The notes under the pieces were generated by a model. It saw only the letters and a list, made by a program, of their open reading frames with translations, made no database searches and was not told the DNA's origin. Source: Puccinellia tenuiflora (taxonomy: Eukaryota; Streptophyta; Magnoliopsida; Poales; Poaceae). From it: a stretch of 64,000 nt of DNA. Below, in pieces: positions 11,539 through 22,651 of this stretch. The stretch lies in contig QRDG01001513.1 in NCBI GenBank assembly GCA_012064385.1, forward strand, positions 62,001 to 126,000, written 5' to 3'. Positions within the stretch are counted from its first letter, which is position 1. Each line of letters starts with the position of its first letter. The position numbers and the translations under genes were made by a program.

Positions 11539-12591
11539 ATGGCGTCCTTCTCTTCACTGTTGTTCTTGCCTTTTTTTTTGAAAAAAATGCCACGTGTTCA
11601 TATGATCAAACGCCAGGTTACAACACGTAGACACGCCCGAACACTCTAGAAACACCAGCTAACCAGGACGCTTTACACAAAGGACCCCAGAAAAAGAAAA
11701 TTACAACAATACTCCTGGAATCCTCTGTGCAGAGACGCCAGCACACGCCTCCCCAACCCACCACAGCCAAAGCTGACGACTAGATCGGAGACGGAGACCA
11801 CCTTCCAAGACCCGGAGCAACCTCCTCGCAATCAAGCTGCTTTGTGGACCTCATGGTAGGCAGTAGATTCCGATCCTAGCCCTCTCCAAGACTTCTGTGT
11901 TGCAGACATTAGCTCACATGGTATGAACTAAATTCTTCCTGACGTTCATATTTGAGTTCTTGGTTCTGGCAACCACATCAATATACTTTATTAATGTTTT
12001 TTTTTGCTTTCTGTGGTGTATTGATCGTGTTATTTGTTTCCGTCCAGTGCTAGTTAATGGATTCGTCTTCAAGGACCCAAACGTTGTGACTGCAGAGGAC
12101 TTCTTCCTGGCGGACAAACGCGACATGCCAAGGGACACAAAGATAAGCAAGATCGGGTCCAATGTGACCTTGATTAATGTCATGAAGATTCTTGGTCTCA
12201 ACACTCTTGGCATCTCCATGGCACACATCGACTATGCACCCCTTGGCGAGAACCCACCACACATACACCCGCGTGCCACTGAGATCCTCACCGTGCTTGA
12301 GGGTACACTTTACATCGTTTTCGTCACGTCCAACATAGAAAACAAGATCTTCTCCAAGGATGTTAAGAAGGATGATGTGTTTCTTTTCCCACAAGGACTC
12401 ATCCACTTCCAGTTTAACCCCAATTCCTACAAGCCAGCTGTCGCAATTGTGCACTTAGTAGCCAGAATCCGGGGGCAGTCACCATTGCAAACGATGTATT
12501 TGGATCAAAACCTATGATCTCTGACAATCTTCTAGCCAAGGCCTTCCAGGTGGAGAAGAAGACTGTGGACTGGCTCCAAGCTCAATTCTAG
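11539..12591 (+). pseudogene. GLP-C, germin-like pseudogene (unit 1)
   Basis: Plus-strand GLP relic. The original start (ATG at 11539, MASFSSLLFL) is split from the rest of exon 1 by about 270 bp of foreign DNA. Exon 1 resumes near 11839 and ends at 11920; exon 2 begins at 12048 after a good acceptor. In-frame TAG at 11857-11859 replaces the Gln of SWQA. A one-base deletion near 12449 shifts the frame after the intact box A and box B (PPHIHPRATE, GLIHFQFN). A Trp-to-stop change (TAG 12589-12591) sits near the C-terminus. The insertion, frameshift and last stop are shared with GLP-C' at 34359, so they predate the duplication; the first stop is private to this copy. Confidence 0.9.
11571..11838 (-). 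mobile_element. Insertion splitting the GLP-C signal peptide
   Basis: About 268 bp of sequence unrelated to GLPs. It begins with a T-run and tttttttttgaaaaaaa, which on the minus strand is an A-rich 3' tail. That suggests a short antisense LINE or SINE-type insertion. The right border is set by the return of GLP homology (ctgctttgtgg...tcatgg). The exact element and target-site duplication could not be determined. Confidence 0.5.
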
Positions 12592-14768
12592 GCCGACAAC
12601 CACAATTATTTAAATTTTGCCAGCCGCTAACATTTGATAATAAGTTGTATTTTGTGTAATAACAATTTGTTTTGTATGTGGTCAGCATATGTATTAATAA
12701 ATGTAATGAATTGGATTGCTTGAAACATGAATAAAATGGGTTGTGATTTCTCTTGTTAAAGGCCAACAAGTGCTCATGCTAGAACCTCCCATGAAATGTG
12801 TTGTGATTTCTCTTCTTAATGGTTCGGAATGCTGAGTACCCGAAGTCCCATGCGCCTGGCTTGGATTCGGTTGATCCCTACTGGGGAGGGCTGAAACACC
12901 TGCTTCACATAATGTTTGGTGGCTAAGTTAAATTTATTTCTACGAGGAGCAGAAAGTGATCTATTGTATGCAACTGCGACGCCCTTGTTGAGTGTCACTG
13001 TGAATAGCGTGTGTATCCCCTCAAGAACATGTGATACGGCTGGATAGTCGGGTAGCTTATGTCCTTGAAGCATAGTTGGTAGGCTGTCGAGGCATACAAT
13101 CAAGCTATATATTGTCGTCTTAACAAGAATGTTGAGCAATATTATACTAAGAACATGTTTTAATTTGTCATATCAAATGAGGTAAAGGTCATTAGGACCC
13201 TGGCAATGTTGTTTCTTTGCATCTGACAATGGTGCAGCATGCGTCTCGGCAGGCCCGGGCCCACGGGAGTGCGGACGCCCGTGCGGCTGCTCAGGGCCCC
13301 AATTTATTGGGGGCCCATAATTTCGGAGTTGTCCCTATATACGAACACTTCAGAATTTATCATAGAATTGTTTCAGCCCACTTGGTATGCTTCCTCAGCT
13401 GCGATAGTTTGTTGATCTTTTTGGTCGCAGGTTCGTCCGATCGGAGCGGTTTTTCTCTCCATTTTATACCATTCTGATTGATGCAAATACTTGTCTAAAT
13501 TGGAGCAGGTTTTTTTCTTCGATTTTATACAATTCCCATCGATACAAATACTTGATTATGTATTCAGTTAGCATTGAATAAAACTCACACAATCTATCAA
13601 GAAGTTGTTTTGCATGTATAAAACACACTTGTCTACTCTTAATACAAATTTCTAATTCCAAAAACTGCACTGAGTTATCATGACTTCTCAGTTTCAAATT
13701 AAATAATTAATCACTATGATTTTTATTTATAAATTGTGAGGTAAATTTATATAGTGTTATTGTATTCCCCTCATGGGGATAGTTCTTATAATGGGCTTAA
13801 TTATGTACATGTACTTGTTCGGACAATAACTTTACATGCGATAAGCCTTTAAGATATTGTAAATATTTTCTTTGTTCTTAAAACCAAACAATTGAAATTT
13901 ATCGGAATCATTAGATGTATGTTTTTTCGGTCGGACCATCGCCCGATCGTACTTTAAACTACATGTTTCTTCATAAAACTGTTTTTTAAGACAATTTTTA
14001 TCATATGTTTTAGAATCTATAAGTATTGAGATTAGTTTTGTAGCAGCCATGGGCCCGGGAAATGTTTGAATGTGTCTAACATTGGAGGAAATTATACTAC
14101 TTGAGCGCTGTATTTTTTATTACACTACTAAAATAGTATATATTTGTAGCAAGGTGGACCTCATTCATTTCACGATTCGCACAGGGACTCAGATTTTGCC
14201 ATCCCGGCCCTGGTGTCTCGTCAGCGCTAGAGGTTGGGTGTTGGCCACTGACTTTGATGTGCACGGAAAACCCTAATGATTTTTTTCTTATTTTTCTGCC
14301 ACTTAGGTTCTCTCTACAAGGTTTTGGGGTCAACCTTTTTCTCTCGTATGTCTTTCAGTTTCAAGTGTGTTTGTTCACGTAACTTGGTTTTCGACTAATG
14401 TAATATGTGGTTACTCAAGAACCAAGCGCTCATTGGGGGCTAGCTCTCACGGTTGGTGAGCTCACCACCTAGGTTCTAATCGCAGGTGAAATGTTCGGAT
14501 TAAACGGGGTGCTATCTGCGTGAAATAATTGTCGTAGAGGTTCCATCTACCTAACAACGTATAGCCAAGGGAGGGATCTTTCTCCCTTTGTTCAACATTT
14601 AACTATGTTGTTAATCTCGAAAAAAGGTGGAATGAGAAGGCATAGAGGGTGCTTGAGATTAGGGGTGTAAAGGGCTCATAGCGGATTTTGCTTGCAGTAT
14701 ATATGTTACCACAATTTCTTTCGGTTGCTGATTTGAAACTTCGGAATTGAGAGGTACACATGCTCAGA
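12592..14768. other. Spacer between GLP-C and the assembly gap
   Basis: Shared with 35412-37587 at a constant offset of about 22820 with small indels. It is mostly AT-rich. The frames 12816-13139 (minus) and 13217-13477 (plus) are conserved only because the DNA is duplicated and show no domains. No RNA gene or complete transposon was recognised. Confidence 0.5.
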
Positions 14769-15693
14769 NNNNNNNNNNNNNNNNNNNNNNNNNNNNNNNN
14801 NNNNNNNNNNNNNNNNNNNNNNNNNNNNNNNNNNNNNNNNNNNNNNNNNNNNNNNNNNNNNNNNNNNNNNNNNNNNNNNNNNNNNNNNNNNNNNNNNNNN
14901 NNNNNNNNNNNNNNNNNNNNNNNNNNNNNNNNNNNNNNNNNNNNNNNNNNNNNNNNNNNNNNNNNNNNNNNNNNNNNNNNNNNNNNNNNNNNNNNNNNNN
15001 NNNNNNNNNNNNNNNNNNNNNNNNNNNNNNNNNNNNNNNNNNNNNNNNNNNNNNNNNNNNNNNNNNNNNNNNNNNNNNNNNNNNNNNNNNNNNNNNNNNN
15101 NNNNNNNNNNNNNNNNNNNNNNNNNNNNNNNNNNNNNNNNNNNNNNNNNNNNNNNNNNNNNNNNNNNNNNNNNNNNNNNNNNNNNNNNNNNNNNNNNNNN
15201 NNNNNNNNNNNNNNNNNNNNNNNNNNNNNNNNNNNNNNNNNNNNNNNNNNNNNNNNNNNNNNNNNNNNNNNNNNNNNNNNNNNNNNNNNNNNNNNNNNNN
15301 NNNNNNNNNNNNNNNNNNNNNNNNNNNNNNNNNNNNNNNNNNNNNNNNNNNNNNNNNNNNNNNNNNNNNNNNNNNNNNNNNNNNNNNNNNNNNNNNNNNN
15401 NNNNNNNNNNNNNNNNNNNNNNNNNNNNNNNNNNNNNNNNNNNNNNNNNNNNNNNNNNNNNNNNNNNNNNNNNNNNNNNNNNNNNNNNNNNNNNNNNNNN
15501 NNNNNNNNNNNNNNNNNNNNNNNNNNNNNNNNNNNNNNNNNNNNNNNNNNNNNNNNNNNNNNNNNNNNNNNNNNNNNNNNNNNNNNNNNNNNNNNNNNNN
15601 NNNNNNNNNNNNNNNNNNNNNNNNNNNNNNNNNNNNNNNNNNNNNNNNNNNNNNNNNNNNNNNNNNNNNNNNNNNNNNNNNNNNNNNNNNNNN
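14769..15693. other. Assembly gap of 925 N
   Basis: Run of undetermined bases. The flanks match 37587 and 39174 in unit 3, where the interval is about 1,586 bp and contains GLP-D. A paralogue of GLP-D is therefore predicted inside this gap, and the N count underestimates its length. Confidence 0.95.
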
Positions 15694-16754
15694 TGGCGCC
15701 AAGAGCTAGCTGCTGGTGCTAGAATTCACGAGATGGGCTTACTATCGATCTCCCTTTTGCACCTAACACTTTCGTTTCAGATATGATAGTTTGCAAAACT
15801 ATTACTCCTGGACGAAACCCTACATATCGATTGGAAGAGGGGACACATACAAACAGTCATTAATTTAGACGAGAAGGTTAAGGGTGCCGACTAATTGCCT
15901 TGGTTGAATCGATCAACTTCCAAGATGTAGGCATTATTATCACGATGCATGACCATGTGATAATGCCATCTGCGTACCCTTGTGTCATTGTCATGCATGA
16001 CAAGTTGATTCTAAAGAAAACGAATAAGTCAAGCACAAAAACGACTACAAGACTGAAATGGTCTCTTGGTTGTTGGTTGTGTGCTGCAATTTTTCCTTTG
16101 TCGACCTTTCAAAGTACTTTAATTTTCTACTATCCCTGCACCATGTGCTAATACATCTGAGCTGTGAGGCAATGGCCGACTACACAAATATACTGGTAGT
16201 TAATTTTTCTTGCGTGTCTCTCAACAATGAATCAGCGCTGGTTCCATCACCTTGCTAATAAAAGTAGTACTGGTGGAAAATGGCAGTTGCGTTAACCGAG
16301 AACCCATGTATGGAGACGACAAGGTCATTTAACAGAAACTATCATCAACATCCCTCATCAACTCAGGAAAAGTTACGATCATTTCAGGCCTACGCAACAA
16401 AAGCTAAACATATCATGTGGCATATCAGATTTCCTTTCTTGAGAGTTCAAAAGTATTTTACAGAGTATTTGTCAACTCAGGCTACCAAACTAGCATTTTG
16501 CATCGTTTATTTAAACGACCTATATATGCGAGATTGATATGGTTATGGGGTGCGCATGCGTTCGCACCTATGAACCAGCAAAAGGCTATTAAAATGCAAA
16601 CCTGGTCGTACATATGCAAGTATCAAGACCAGTTCAGTCACTCTACCTAGCCGTTGCGCCTTCTTGACCTGTTCACAGCATATCCGCGCCTCCTTCTCCT
16701 CCAAAGCAAAAATAAGCATCATCAGCTGACCATTTGAACTCCACGATCAATCAA
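15694..16754. other. Upstream region of truncated GLP-E
   Basis: Near-identical to 39174-40270. Contains a W-box (TTGACC, 16664-16669). A 36-bp stretch that in unit 3 holds the TATA box (GTATATAG at 40195-40202) is missing here between about 16689 and 16700, so this copy lacks the core promoter. The 60-85-codon frames in this stretch have no recognisable content. Confidence 0.6.
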
Positions 16755-17124
16755 ATGGCAACCTCCTACATCCTTCTCGCTGCCCTTCTTGCGTTGGTCT
16801 CATGGCAGGCCATGGCTTCTGACCCGAGTCCTCTTCAGGATTTCTGCGTTGCCGACAAGAACTCTCCTGGTATACTTGCATGATCATGTTAAGCTCGACC
16901 ATCCGGCATCGGGTTTCTTCCTGTTTTATCTGTAGAACATGGGAGTTTCTCCTGCATGTGTTTCGCTTCTCAAATTCTCTTTTGACCATATTTGCCAGGA
17001 ATTCTGTTTTAACATTTTGTATGTGTATTAATCGTCTATGCAGTGCTGGTCAATGGTCTTGTGTGCAAGGACCCGAAGGTCGTGAGCGCGGACGACTTCT
17101 TCATGGCAGCCAAACTCGACATGC
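16755..17124 (+). pseudogene. GLP-E, truncated germin-like gene (unit 1)
   Basis: Exon 1 (16755-16869) encodes the signal peptide and start of the mature protein exactly as in GLP-E' (MATSYILLAALLALVSWQ). The intron 16870-17043 keeps GT-AG. Exon 2 starts at 17044 but homology stops after 17124, following AAKLDM. The whole cupin barrel, including all metal ligands, is therefore missing. The break coincides with the right edge of duplication unit 1, so the gene was cut by the duplication event or by the repeat DNA to its right. Confidence 0.92.
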
Positions 17125-17543
17125 ATATATATCCGGATTTCAGAGCAAAAACTGCGTTTCGGAGAATCTGCTAAGTGTTATCGTCCGAATCTGAGGAAGG
17201 TCACGTCGGGGAGCTATGTCTTGCACCATTTTGTGGATCACACCTTCCACCACACTTACACACATATCCAAGGTCCACATGCAAGATTTAGTGGGATTCC
17301 GGTGCTCCGGCGGGCACCCCCCCCCCCCCCCCTAGAAAACGGCGGTATGTGTGCCCCGGCGGGTCTACCCCCTAGATTTCTCCGTGCGAGGTTCCACCAA
17401 TGTACTTTTTCCTAGGTTTAGGTATGTTTAGGCTATGGACATATGGAAAACAAGGTTTGGGGACCTTTGGCACATTCTAGCCTCCGGTATACCCGCAGCT
17501 GGACACTTCAGCCTACACGTTCAGGAATCTGCTAAGTGTCTCG
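17125..17543. other. Unclassified repeat adjoining GLP-E break
   Basis: No homology to the GLP unit. Contains a 15-bp direct repeat, gaatctgctaagtgt, near 17163 and 17525, a C-homopolymer near 17318-17331 and GC-rich phrases such as gtgctccggcgggcac. It looks like a transposon fragment, but no terminus or domain identifies the family. Confidence 0.3.
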
Positions 17544-17680
17544 GTGTCGCTGGAGAAAGAGGAACAAAAGCGTCTTGAAAAGAAAGAAGCTGAAACGAGG
17601 AAACAACAAAATAGGCAGCAAGAGGAAGCTGAGAAAGAACAGAAGCGTCTTGAGAAGGAAGCTGAACATAGGTACTCAAC
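17544..17680 (+). other. Coiled-coil coding-like fragment
   Basis: A frame rich in Glu, Lys, Gln and Arg (EEQKRLEKKEAE ... EQKRLEKEAE). The DNA encoding EQKRLEKxEAE occurs twice, 75 bp apart. The pattern is typical of a long charged helix or coiled coil. There is no start context, and the frame runs into the minisatellite downstream. It may be a captured exon or part of a transposon protein. Function unknown. Confidence 0.3.
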
Positions 17681-17810
17681 AGAGGTGGGCACACACACAG
17701 TACTCAACATAGGTACTCAACATAGGTGGGCACACACACAGTACTTAACATAGGTACTCAACATAGGTGGGAACACACAAAGTACTCAACATAGGTACTC
17801 AAACTAACTT
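17672..17810. repeat. 41-bp minisatellite, about three copies
   Basis: The phrase aggtactcaacataggtggg followed by cacacacacagtactcaacat repeats about three times, with small changes (cagagg, gtactta, gggaac). Confidence 0.8.
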
Positions 17811-18720
17811 TGACCGGGTCCTAAGCCGCGCGGTGCTGAGCCGCGGGCGCTCTGCCTCCAAAGAGCCGGAACCATCACGGGGTGATAAGGATCCCTCTGA
17901 AGTATCGACCAGCGCCTGTTTATCTCATTATCCAACAAATACATGTAGCGACGGACGTGCTCGTCCTCCTCCCTGATACGGCGACGTACCACCTCCTCGG
18001 GGGCCGGCTCATGCGAATGCCACCAAAGAAAATCCGGGTCGACGACGTCACCTGAATCCCTCACCAAGCTCCGCGCCCCGAAGGTAGCACCTCCCAGTGC
18101 CAGCCCGGCGGAGCCCAGTCCCGGACATTGCCATCCGGGTTGATCAACAGGGACATCGGAGGTCAGCCGGCGGCGAATCGAGCACGGTGGCATTCGGCCG
18201 GATGCGAGGAAGATTGCGTCGATCCTGGCGGTTCAGTCCATCCCGGCTTGCGCCATTCAGCGTGGAGGAAGAGGAGGACCAGGCGGAGCTCAACGTGTCA
18301 CTGGTTCGAGCTGGGGTGGTCGGAATCGTCGATCCTAACTCCGCTCAACGTGGTGCTTTCGACCTTGGGTGAAGCTCGACGCGGATGATATCGAGCTCCT
18401 CCGACCTCCTCCGCCCCAATTGAGCATTCTCACGCGACTAGGGTGAGCAATTGATCCTGCTTGGCTTCTTTTCCCTGTCCCATGCCTCCTGGTTCATGCT
18501 CACGACGAGCGCCTCCATCCGCCGCCGCATGGTCGTCTCGTCGCCGCCATTCCGGCGACCGTTTCTTGGCAGCGGCGCCCCCATATGGTTTGGCATTCTC
18601 CGGTGCTTCCGACGCCCCCTCTCGCGCTGTATCGTCGAGCGCCAGATCAACAGGAGAAGATCCTCCATTGATGACATTATCCCCTTTTATTCTTTTCTGG
18701 AAAGATTAAATATCTGACAT
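17804..18720 (-). other. GC-rich orphan coding-like block
   Basis: Two minus frames, 17804-18193 and 18438-18677, sit in a GC-rich island. The first ends in a plausible folded segment (VDPDFLWWHS ... EEVVRRRIREEDEHVRRYMY); the second begins MSSMEDLLLLIW. They could be pieces of one disrupted gene or of a transposon-captured gene. No domain is recognised, and no splice model joins them convincingly. Confidence 0.25.
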
Positions 18721-19015
18721 GCGGGTCCCCTATTAGAAATTTAAACATTCAAAAAAGTTTTTTCAAATTATTAAATCTATGAGATGTGCGGCCCACTAGT
18801 CAGTAATTAACGGTCAAACTATTGACCCGACGGCAACGTCTAGTTTGAGCATTTGTGAGAGTTTCAGACAAGGGAGTGAGGAAAAGTAAGCAAAAGTTAA
18901 GTGCGTGGGGACTAATGAGTACAACTAAGAAACCCGGGGTACATAAATAAAAAACCCCTTGAAATTTTGTCTGATCGTGTAAGTGAGCTGGTTGCAGGCG
19001 ATTTGCACTATATGT
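18721..19015. other. Intergenic, nothing recognised
   Basis: AT-rich sequence between the orphan frames and the Stowaway MITE. No features are supported. Confidence 0.5.
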
Positions 19016-19017
19016 TA

Positions 19018-19189
19018 CTCCCTCCGTTCCACAATATAAGATGTTTTTGATGTTTCAAATGTTGTCTAGATTCGGACTAAAAGAATGAAAAGTGGGTGAA
19101 CACATACACTAAAACATGTCTAGATACATGTGGTACAAATACTAATGTGGAAAAGGCCTAAAACATCTTATATTGTGGAACGGAGGGAG
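19018..19189. mobile_element. Stowaway MITE
   Basis: 172 bp with terminal inverted repeats ctccctccgttccacaatat and its reverse complement at the right end (atattgtggaacggagggag). It is flanked by TA at 19016-19017 and 19190-19191. These are the defining features of Tc1/Mariner-derived Stowaway elements of grasses. Non-coding. Confidence 0.95.
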
Positions 19190-19191
19190 TA

Positions 19192-19916
19192 TAATGGAAT
19201 AGTAATGTTACATTTTGAAAAAACAGGAACTCCCTTCTTACGAATCCTGCCAATTCGGTGTTCAGTCCCCGTAACTTTGGCCATTGGGACTTGGCAGTCG
19301 GGCCGGCCTCGTCTGGACTCACGTCTCTGCACTTGACTTAGCGACTCGTGGACATGGAATTTCGATTCCTCCCGATTTCCGAATAAAGGAAATAGACTAG
19401 CCTCGACACTCTATGACCAATTAGAGTGCTAGCAACGCAAGGCGAAATAGATCGAGTGGCACACTACCAGGGAGCGCCAGTTTGTATTCTCTCTCGTCTC
19501 TTTTGTTCAGGACTCTTACACTATCGATCGATCGGCAAACGCCCAATCCAATCCCGATCATGCACTTTCGGTAGAGATCGGTTCGCGGTCTCCAGTGTAG
19601 TTGTTCGATGAGGCAAGGCGAGGTCCGCGCAAGGTTTCGCCATCCGTGTAATACGAAAGCGAATTAGCAATCTTGTTAATATTTCTATTGATTGTTGATG
19701 TCATATCCATTTAATTTAGTTTTATTTATCTTTTGGATCTTGTATTTAGAGAGTGAAGATTAGAGTCATCATAGGAAAGCATCAATCTAGAGTTGTTCAA
19801 ATAGCACTAAAAGGATGATATTCTTTAAATAAAAAAATGCAGAGGCATGATTCTAATTAAACCCAATTGCTTTGTAAAATATTATGGCATAAGTAAATAA
19901 TTGTTCATTAGTCCAA
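19192..19916. other. Intergenic, nothing recognised
   Basis: Mixed-composition sequence with small frames at 19130-19336 and 19426-19611 that carry no motifs. No structured RNA or transposon end could be supported. Confidence 0.4.
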
Positions 19917-22493
19917 CTAGCAAGGGCCGACGCGGCGGCACGCTGCGCTAAGCGGACCATGCGAGCCACCACTTAGACCAACCACACGGATACATCCCGC
20001 TGAGGGACGTATGAAGGACCATTCCATAAGCTATCCGAAGGACCAAGGCCCATTTATTAGTGAACGAACCCCAATCAAATCAGAACAAACCTCCCGGGCG
20101 AGTCGGCCCACGAGCCCTGATCATATCAGAACGGACCGCCCGAGCAAGTCAGCACATGACTCCCAATCTAGGCAGAACGCAGCTCCTGGTGACCATCGAT
20201 CAAGATAGGACATGGCATCCAGACAGAGACACACGCGGTTCTCGAGGGAGACAGGCGGCGATTCCCAACCAAGACACGAAGACCGAAACAACCAGCATGC
20301 GTAACAAAAGAGAAAAAAGAACCCCCGCCTAGAACAGAACACGACCCTCGACAGATACAACTCATGGCTAGCAAGTCAGTGGGTTCACGCCTACCGAGTA
20401 ATGCAAGATGACGCACCGACCGGAGACAGATACGGATCCCGAGACATCGCCTCACACAACCCGCAGAGCACGTTGACGAACGACTCCCATCCGAAACAGG
20501 TAACGACTCCCGAGCGAGAAATAGCACAAACACCAACACCAACCATGCACGACTTTCGTACTCTCGGGAAACCCACGGACACCCCGAGAACTCGAATCCC
20601 GATCAAGACCAGTCACGACTCCCGTACACAACCACACACGACTATGCAGAGAAACAATACCCGACATCTGAATAAACTAGGGCAGTTGACCCAACAAGGC
20701 TACACACCGCCTTGCTCTTGTCCACGACGATAACGATGCAAAAATTTCTGCCTCAGACGATTCAACATTGCACCAGATGGGTCCACACAAGGAACATGGA
20801 AAACTGAAAAAAAACCAAGTGAATAAAGGCGATATATAAGAAACTGGCAGAAGGAACAAAGAGCAGAGACAAATAAAAAAAAGGAGGAAAAAGCACCTCA
20901 CAGGATACGAAAATAAGCGAAGCCACGGCATAGGACGGACACATAAAGCACCACATCACAGACATCGGTGGACACAGACAAACCCCGAAGAAAACACCGC
21001 TACGAACAAGAGGAAGCAAACAAGTATAAGCAATGCAAATAACACGAAGAAATCAATACAAAGCGAAGAAACACGAAAAAGAGAAAAAAAACTCGCAAGA
21101 ACATGAAATATACCTAAACGGGAAACGACCTTAGGCCGACGACACCATACATCAATGGCATCAAAAGGCCCCAAAGAAGAACAATGCATGGAACCTTCAC
21201 GGCATACAAACCAACATAAGGAAAACATACAAAAATAGAACAAAAAAACAGATAAACACGCGCATAGAGCCAACTCGACGAAGAAGAACCCCAAAAGAAG
21301 TTTAACCGACAAACAGATAAATATGCGCAGAGACTCAACTCGACGAAGAAGCACACTAAAAAATGGAGAGTCGACCAACATGCAGCTCCGAAAAACCAGG
21401 CAAAGAAGCAGCATAGCTCAGCGGACCACGCGTCAGCGGACCAATCTGAACACCAGCAGCAACAACAGTTGGAGACGCAACCACCGAATAAAACAAAGAA
21501 CCCGAAGAGGAAGAAGAGTAGGCAACACGGCGGCCAACACCACGACGACCACCAGTTCCACGTTGAGCAACGCGCTCCCAACAACAAGAGACGAAGAACG
21601 AACACACAATGCAAACGACGGTGGGCGGATACCGTAACTAGAACCAAAACCCACGGAACCATGCCTGCCTAGCCATGATGACCAGCCACCCCCACAAGCA
21701 GCACGGCCGGGAGGACAAACCATGGATCTTAACAATAGAAAATAACACACAAGGTAAGAACAAAATGCGAGAAAAAAGAGAAGATCAAAATAAAGATGGA
21801 ACCTAGTGCTTCTTTAAAGGAAAGCACTTTGCCTTACCTTTGAATTAATCGAAAAGGTTGACCCTTACTTGCATATTAGGAAGGATTTTCTCGCCAACTG
21901 AACTGTGTCAACAAAAGCGACTCCATAGTAGAGGATAGGTGGGTCCTGGTACAACTTAAGTTAAGACAGTTCGAATCCGACGAGTCGTCTTACTTGTGTC
22001 TATTTTCTTCACTGACAAAAGAGCAGAAAGGAAGAAAAATGCACGTGCGACGCCACATGTCTTCACATAAACTCTACAGACGACCATGCAACCTGAACGC
22101 GTGCACATACAAACAACGCAAAGAAGCACGCCACGGAAGCAGAAGACAGCCTCACCAGGCGCCACGAAAGAACCACATAACCCGTGAAACAACAGCCCAC
22201 ATAACACACGGGCATTCAACCCAAACACGTGCACATACAAACAACATTAAGTCCCATGCATCCTGACAGCTGGCAAGCAGCATGACACGACTGCATAAGA
22301 CAGCCTAAAGCCCTGAACAGCCGTCAAGAAAGAACCACATAATCACAAAACAACCGGGGAACAAAATCTAAGCCTAGAGGGAGCAGGTTCAGATCCGATA
22401 GACCGCTCACGCGGGAGCCCACGCGCCACGAGTCGCACGAAGGCTAAAAAATCGGAGAAAACGATTCAAAATCTACGACTCTTAGTATATAGC
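19917..22493 (-). mobile_element. Probable non-autonomous Helitron
   Basis: Read on the minus strand the block begins gctatatactaagagtcgta, close to the TC(T)ATATACTA start of plant Helitrons. It ends with a GC-rich hairpin-capable stretch (gccgccgcgtcggc), then ccttgCTAG, followed by T. There are no terminal inverted repeats or target duplication, as expected for rolling-circle insertion. The first base is G rather than T and the preceding base is not A, so the 5' end is imperfect. Inside are low-complexity, purine-rich stretches with no Rep/helicase coding. Minus frames such as 20956-21414 and 21114-21662 are Cys/Leu/Phe-rich artefacts of composition. Confidence 0.45.
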
Positions 22494-22650
22494 GTTATTT
22501 TTCTAGTGAAATATAGTCCATTTTAGAGTTTGGCACAAGGCTCAGAATTTTACCTGACCTTGTCGAGAAGTTTGCAGTTTTGCAAAACCCAACGTTTGGT
22601 GTGAGTGTAGGATGTACCGTTGCAGCACAATTGTTCGTCTCGATCCAATG
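22494..22650. other. Flank between the Helitron-like block and unit 2
   Basis: About 157 bp with no match in unit 1, where the corresponding position is occupied by the MITE at 1-200. It probably represents the original DNA left of the duplicated unit. No gene. Confidence 0.4.
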
Positions 22651-22651
22651 C

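Larger units (their letters stand above)
195..17124. repeat. Tandem segmental duplication, unit 1 (A-B-LINE-C-gap-E)
   Basis: This block aligns collinearly with 22651-29447 (up to about 7413) and with 31376-40640 (from about 8567). It carries GLP-A, GLP-B, the LINE, GLP-C, an N gap and a GLP-E cut off in exon 2. Offsets stay constant over kilobases (22452, then 22034 after a private MITE, then 22809-22820), and mismatches by eye are only a few per hundred bases, so the duplication is young. The left boundary is the MITE at 1-200. The right boundary is the abrupt loss of homology after 17124. Confidence 0.9.

Noticed and set aside
14747..15722. Open frames of about 320 codons across the gap
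   Set aside because: They consist of N bases and are meaningless.
20956..21662. Cys/Leu/Phe/Trp-rich minus frames within the Helitron-like block
   Set aside because: Compositional artefact of purine-rich plus-strand DNA; no membrane-protein family resemblance beyond hydrophobicity.
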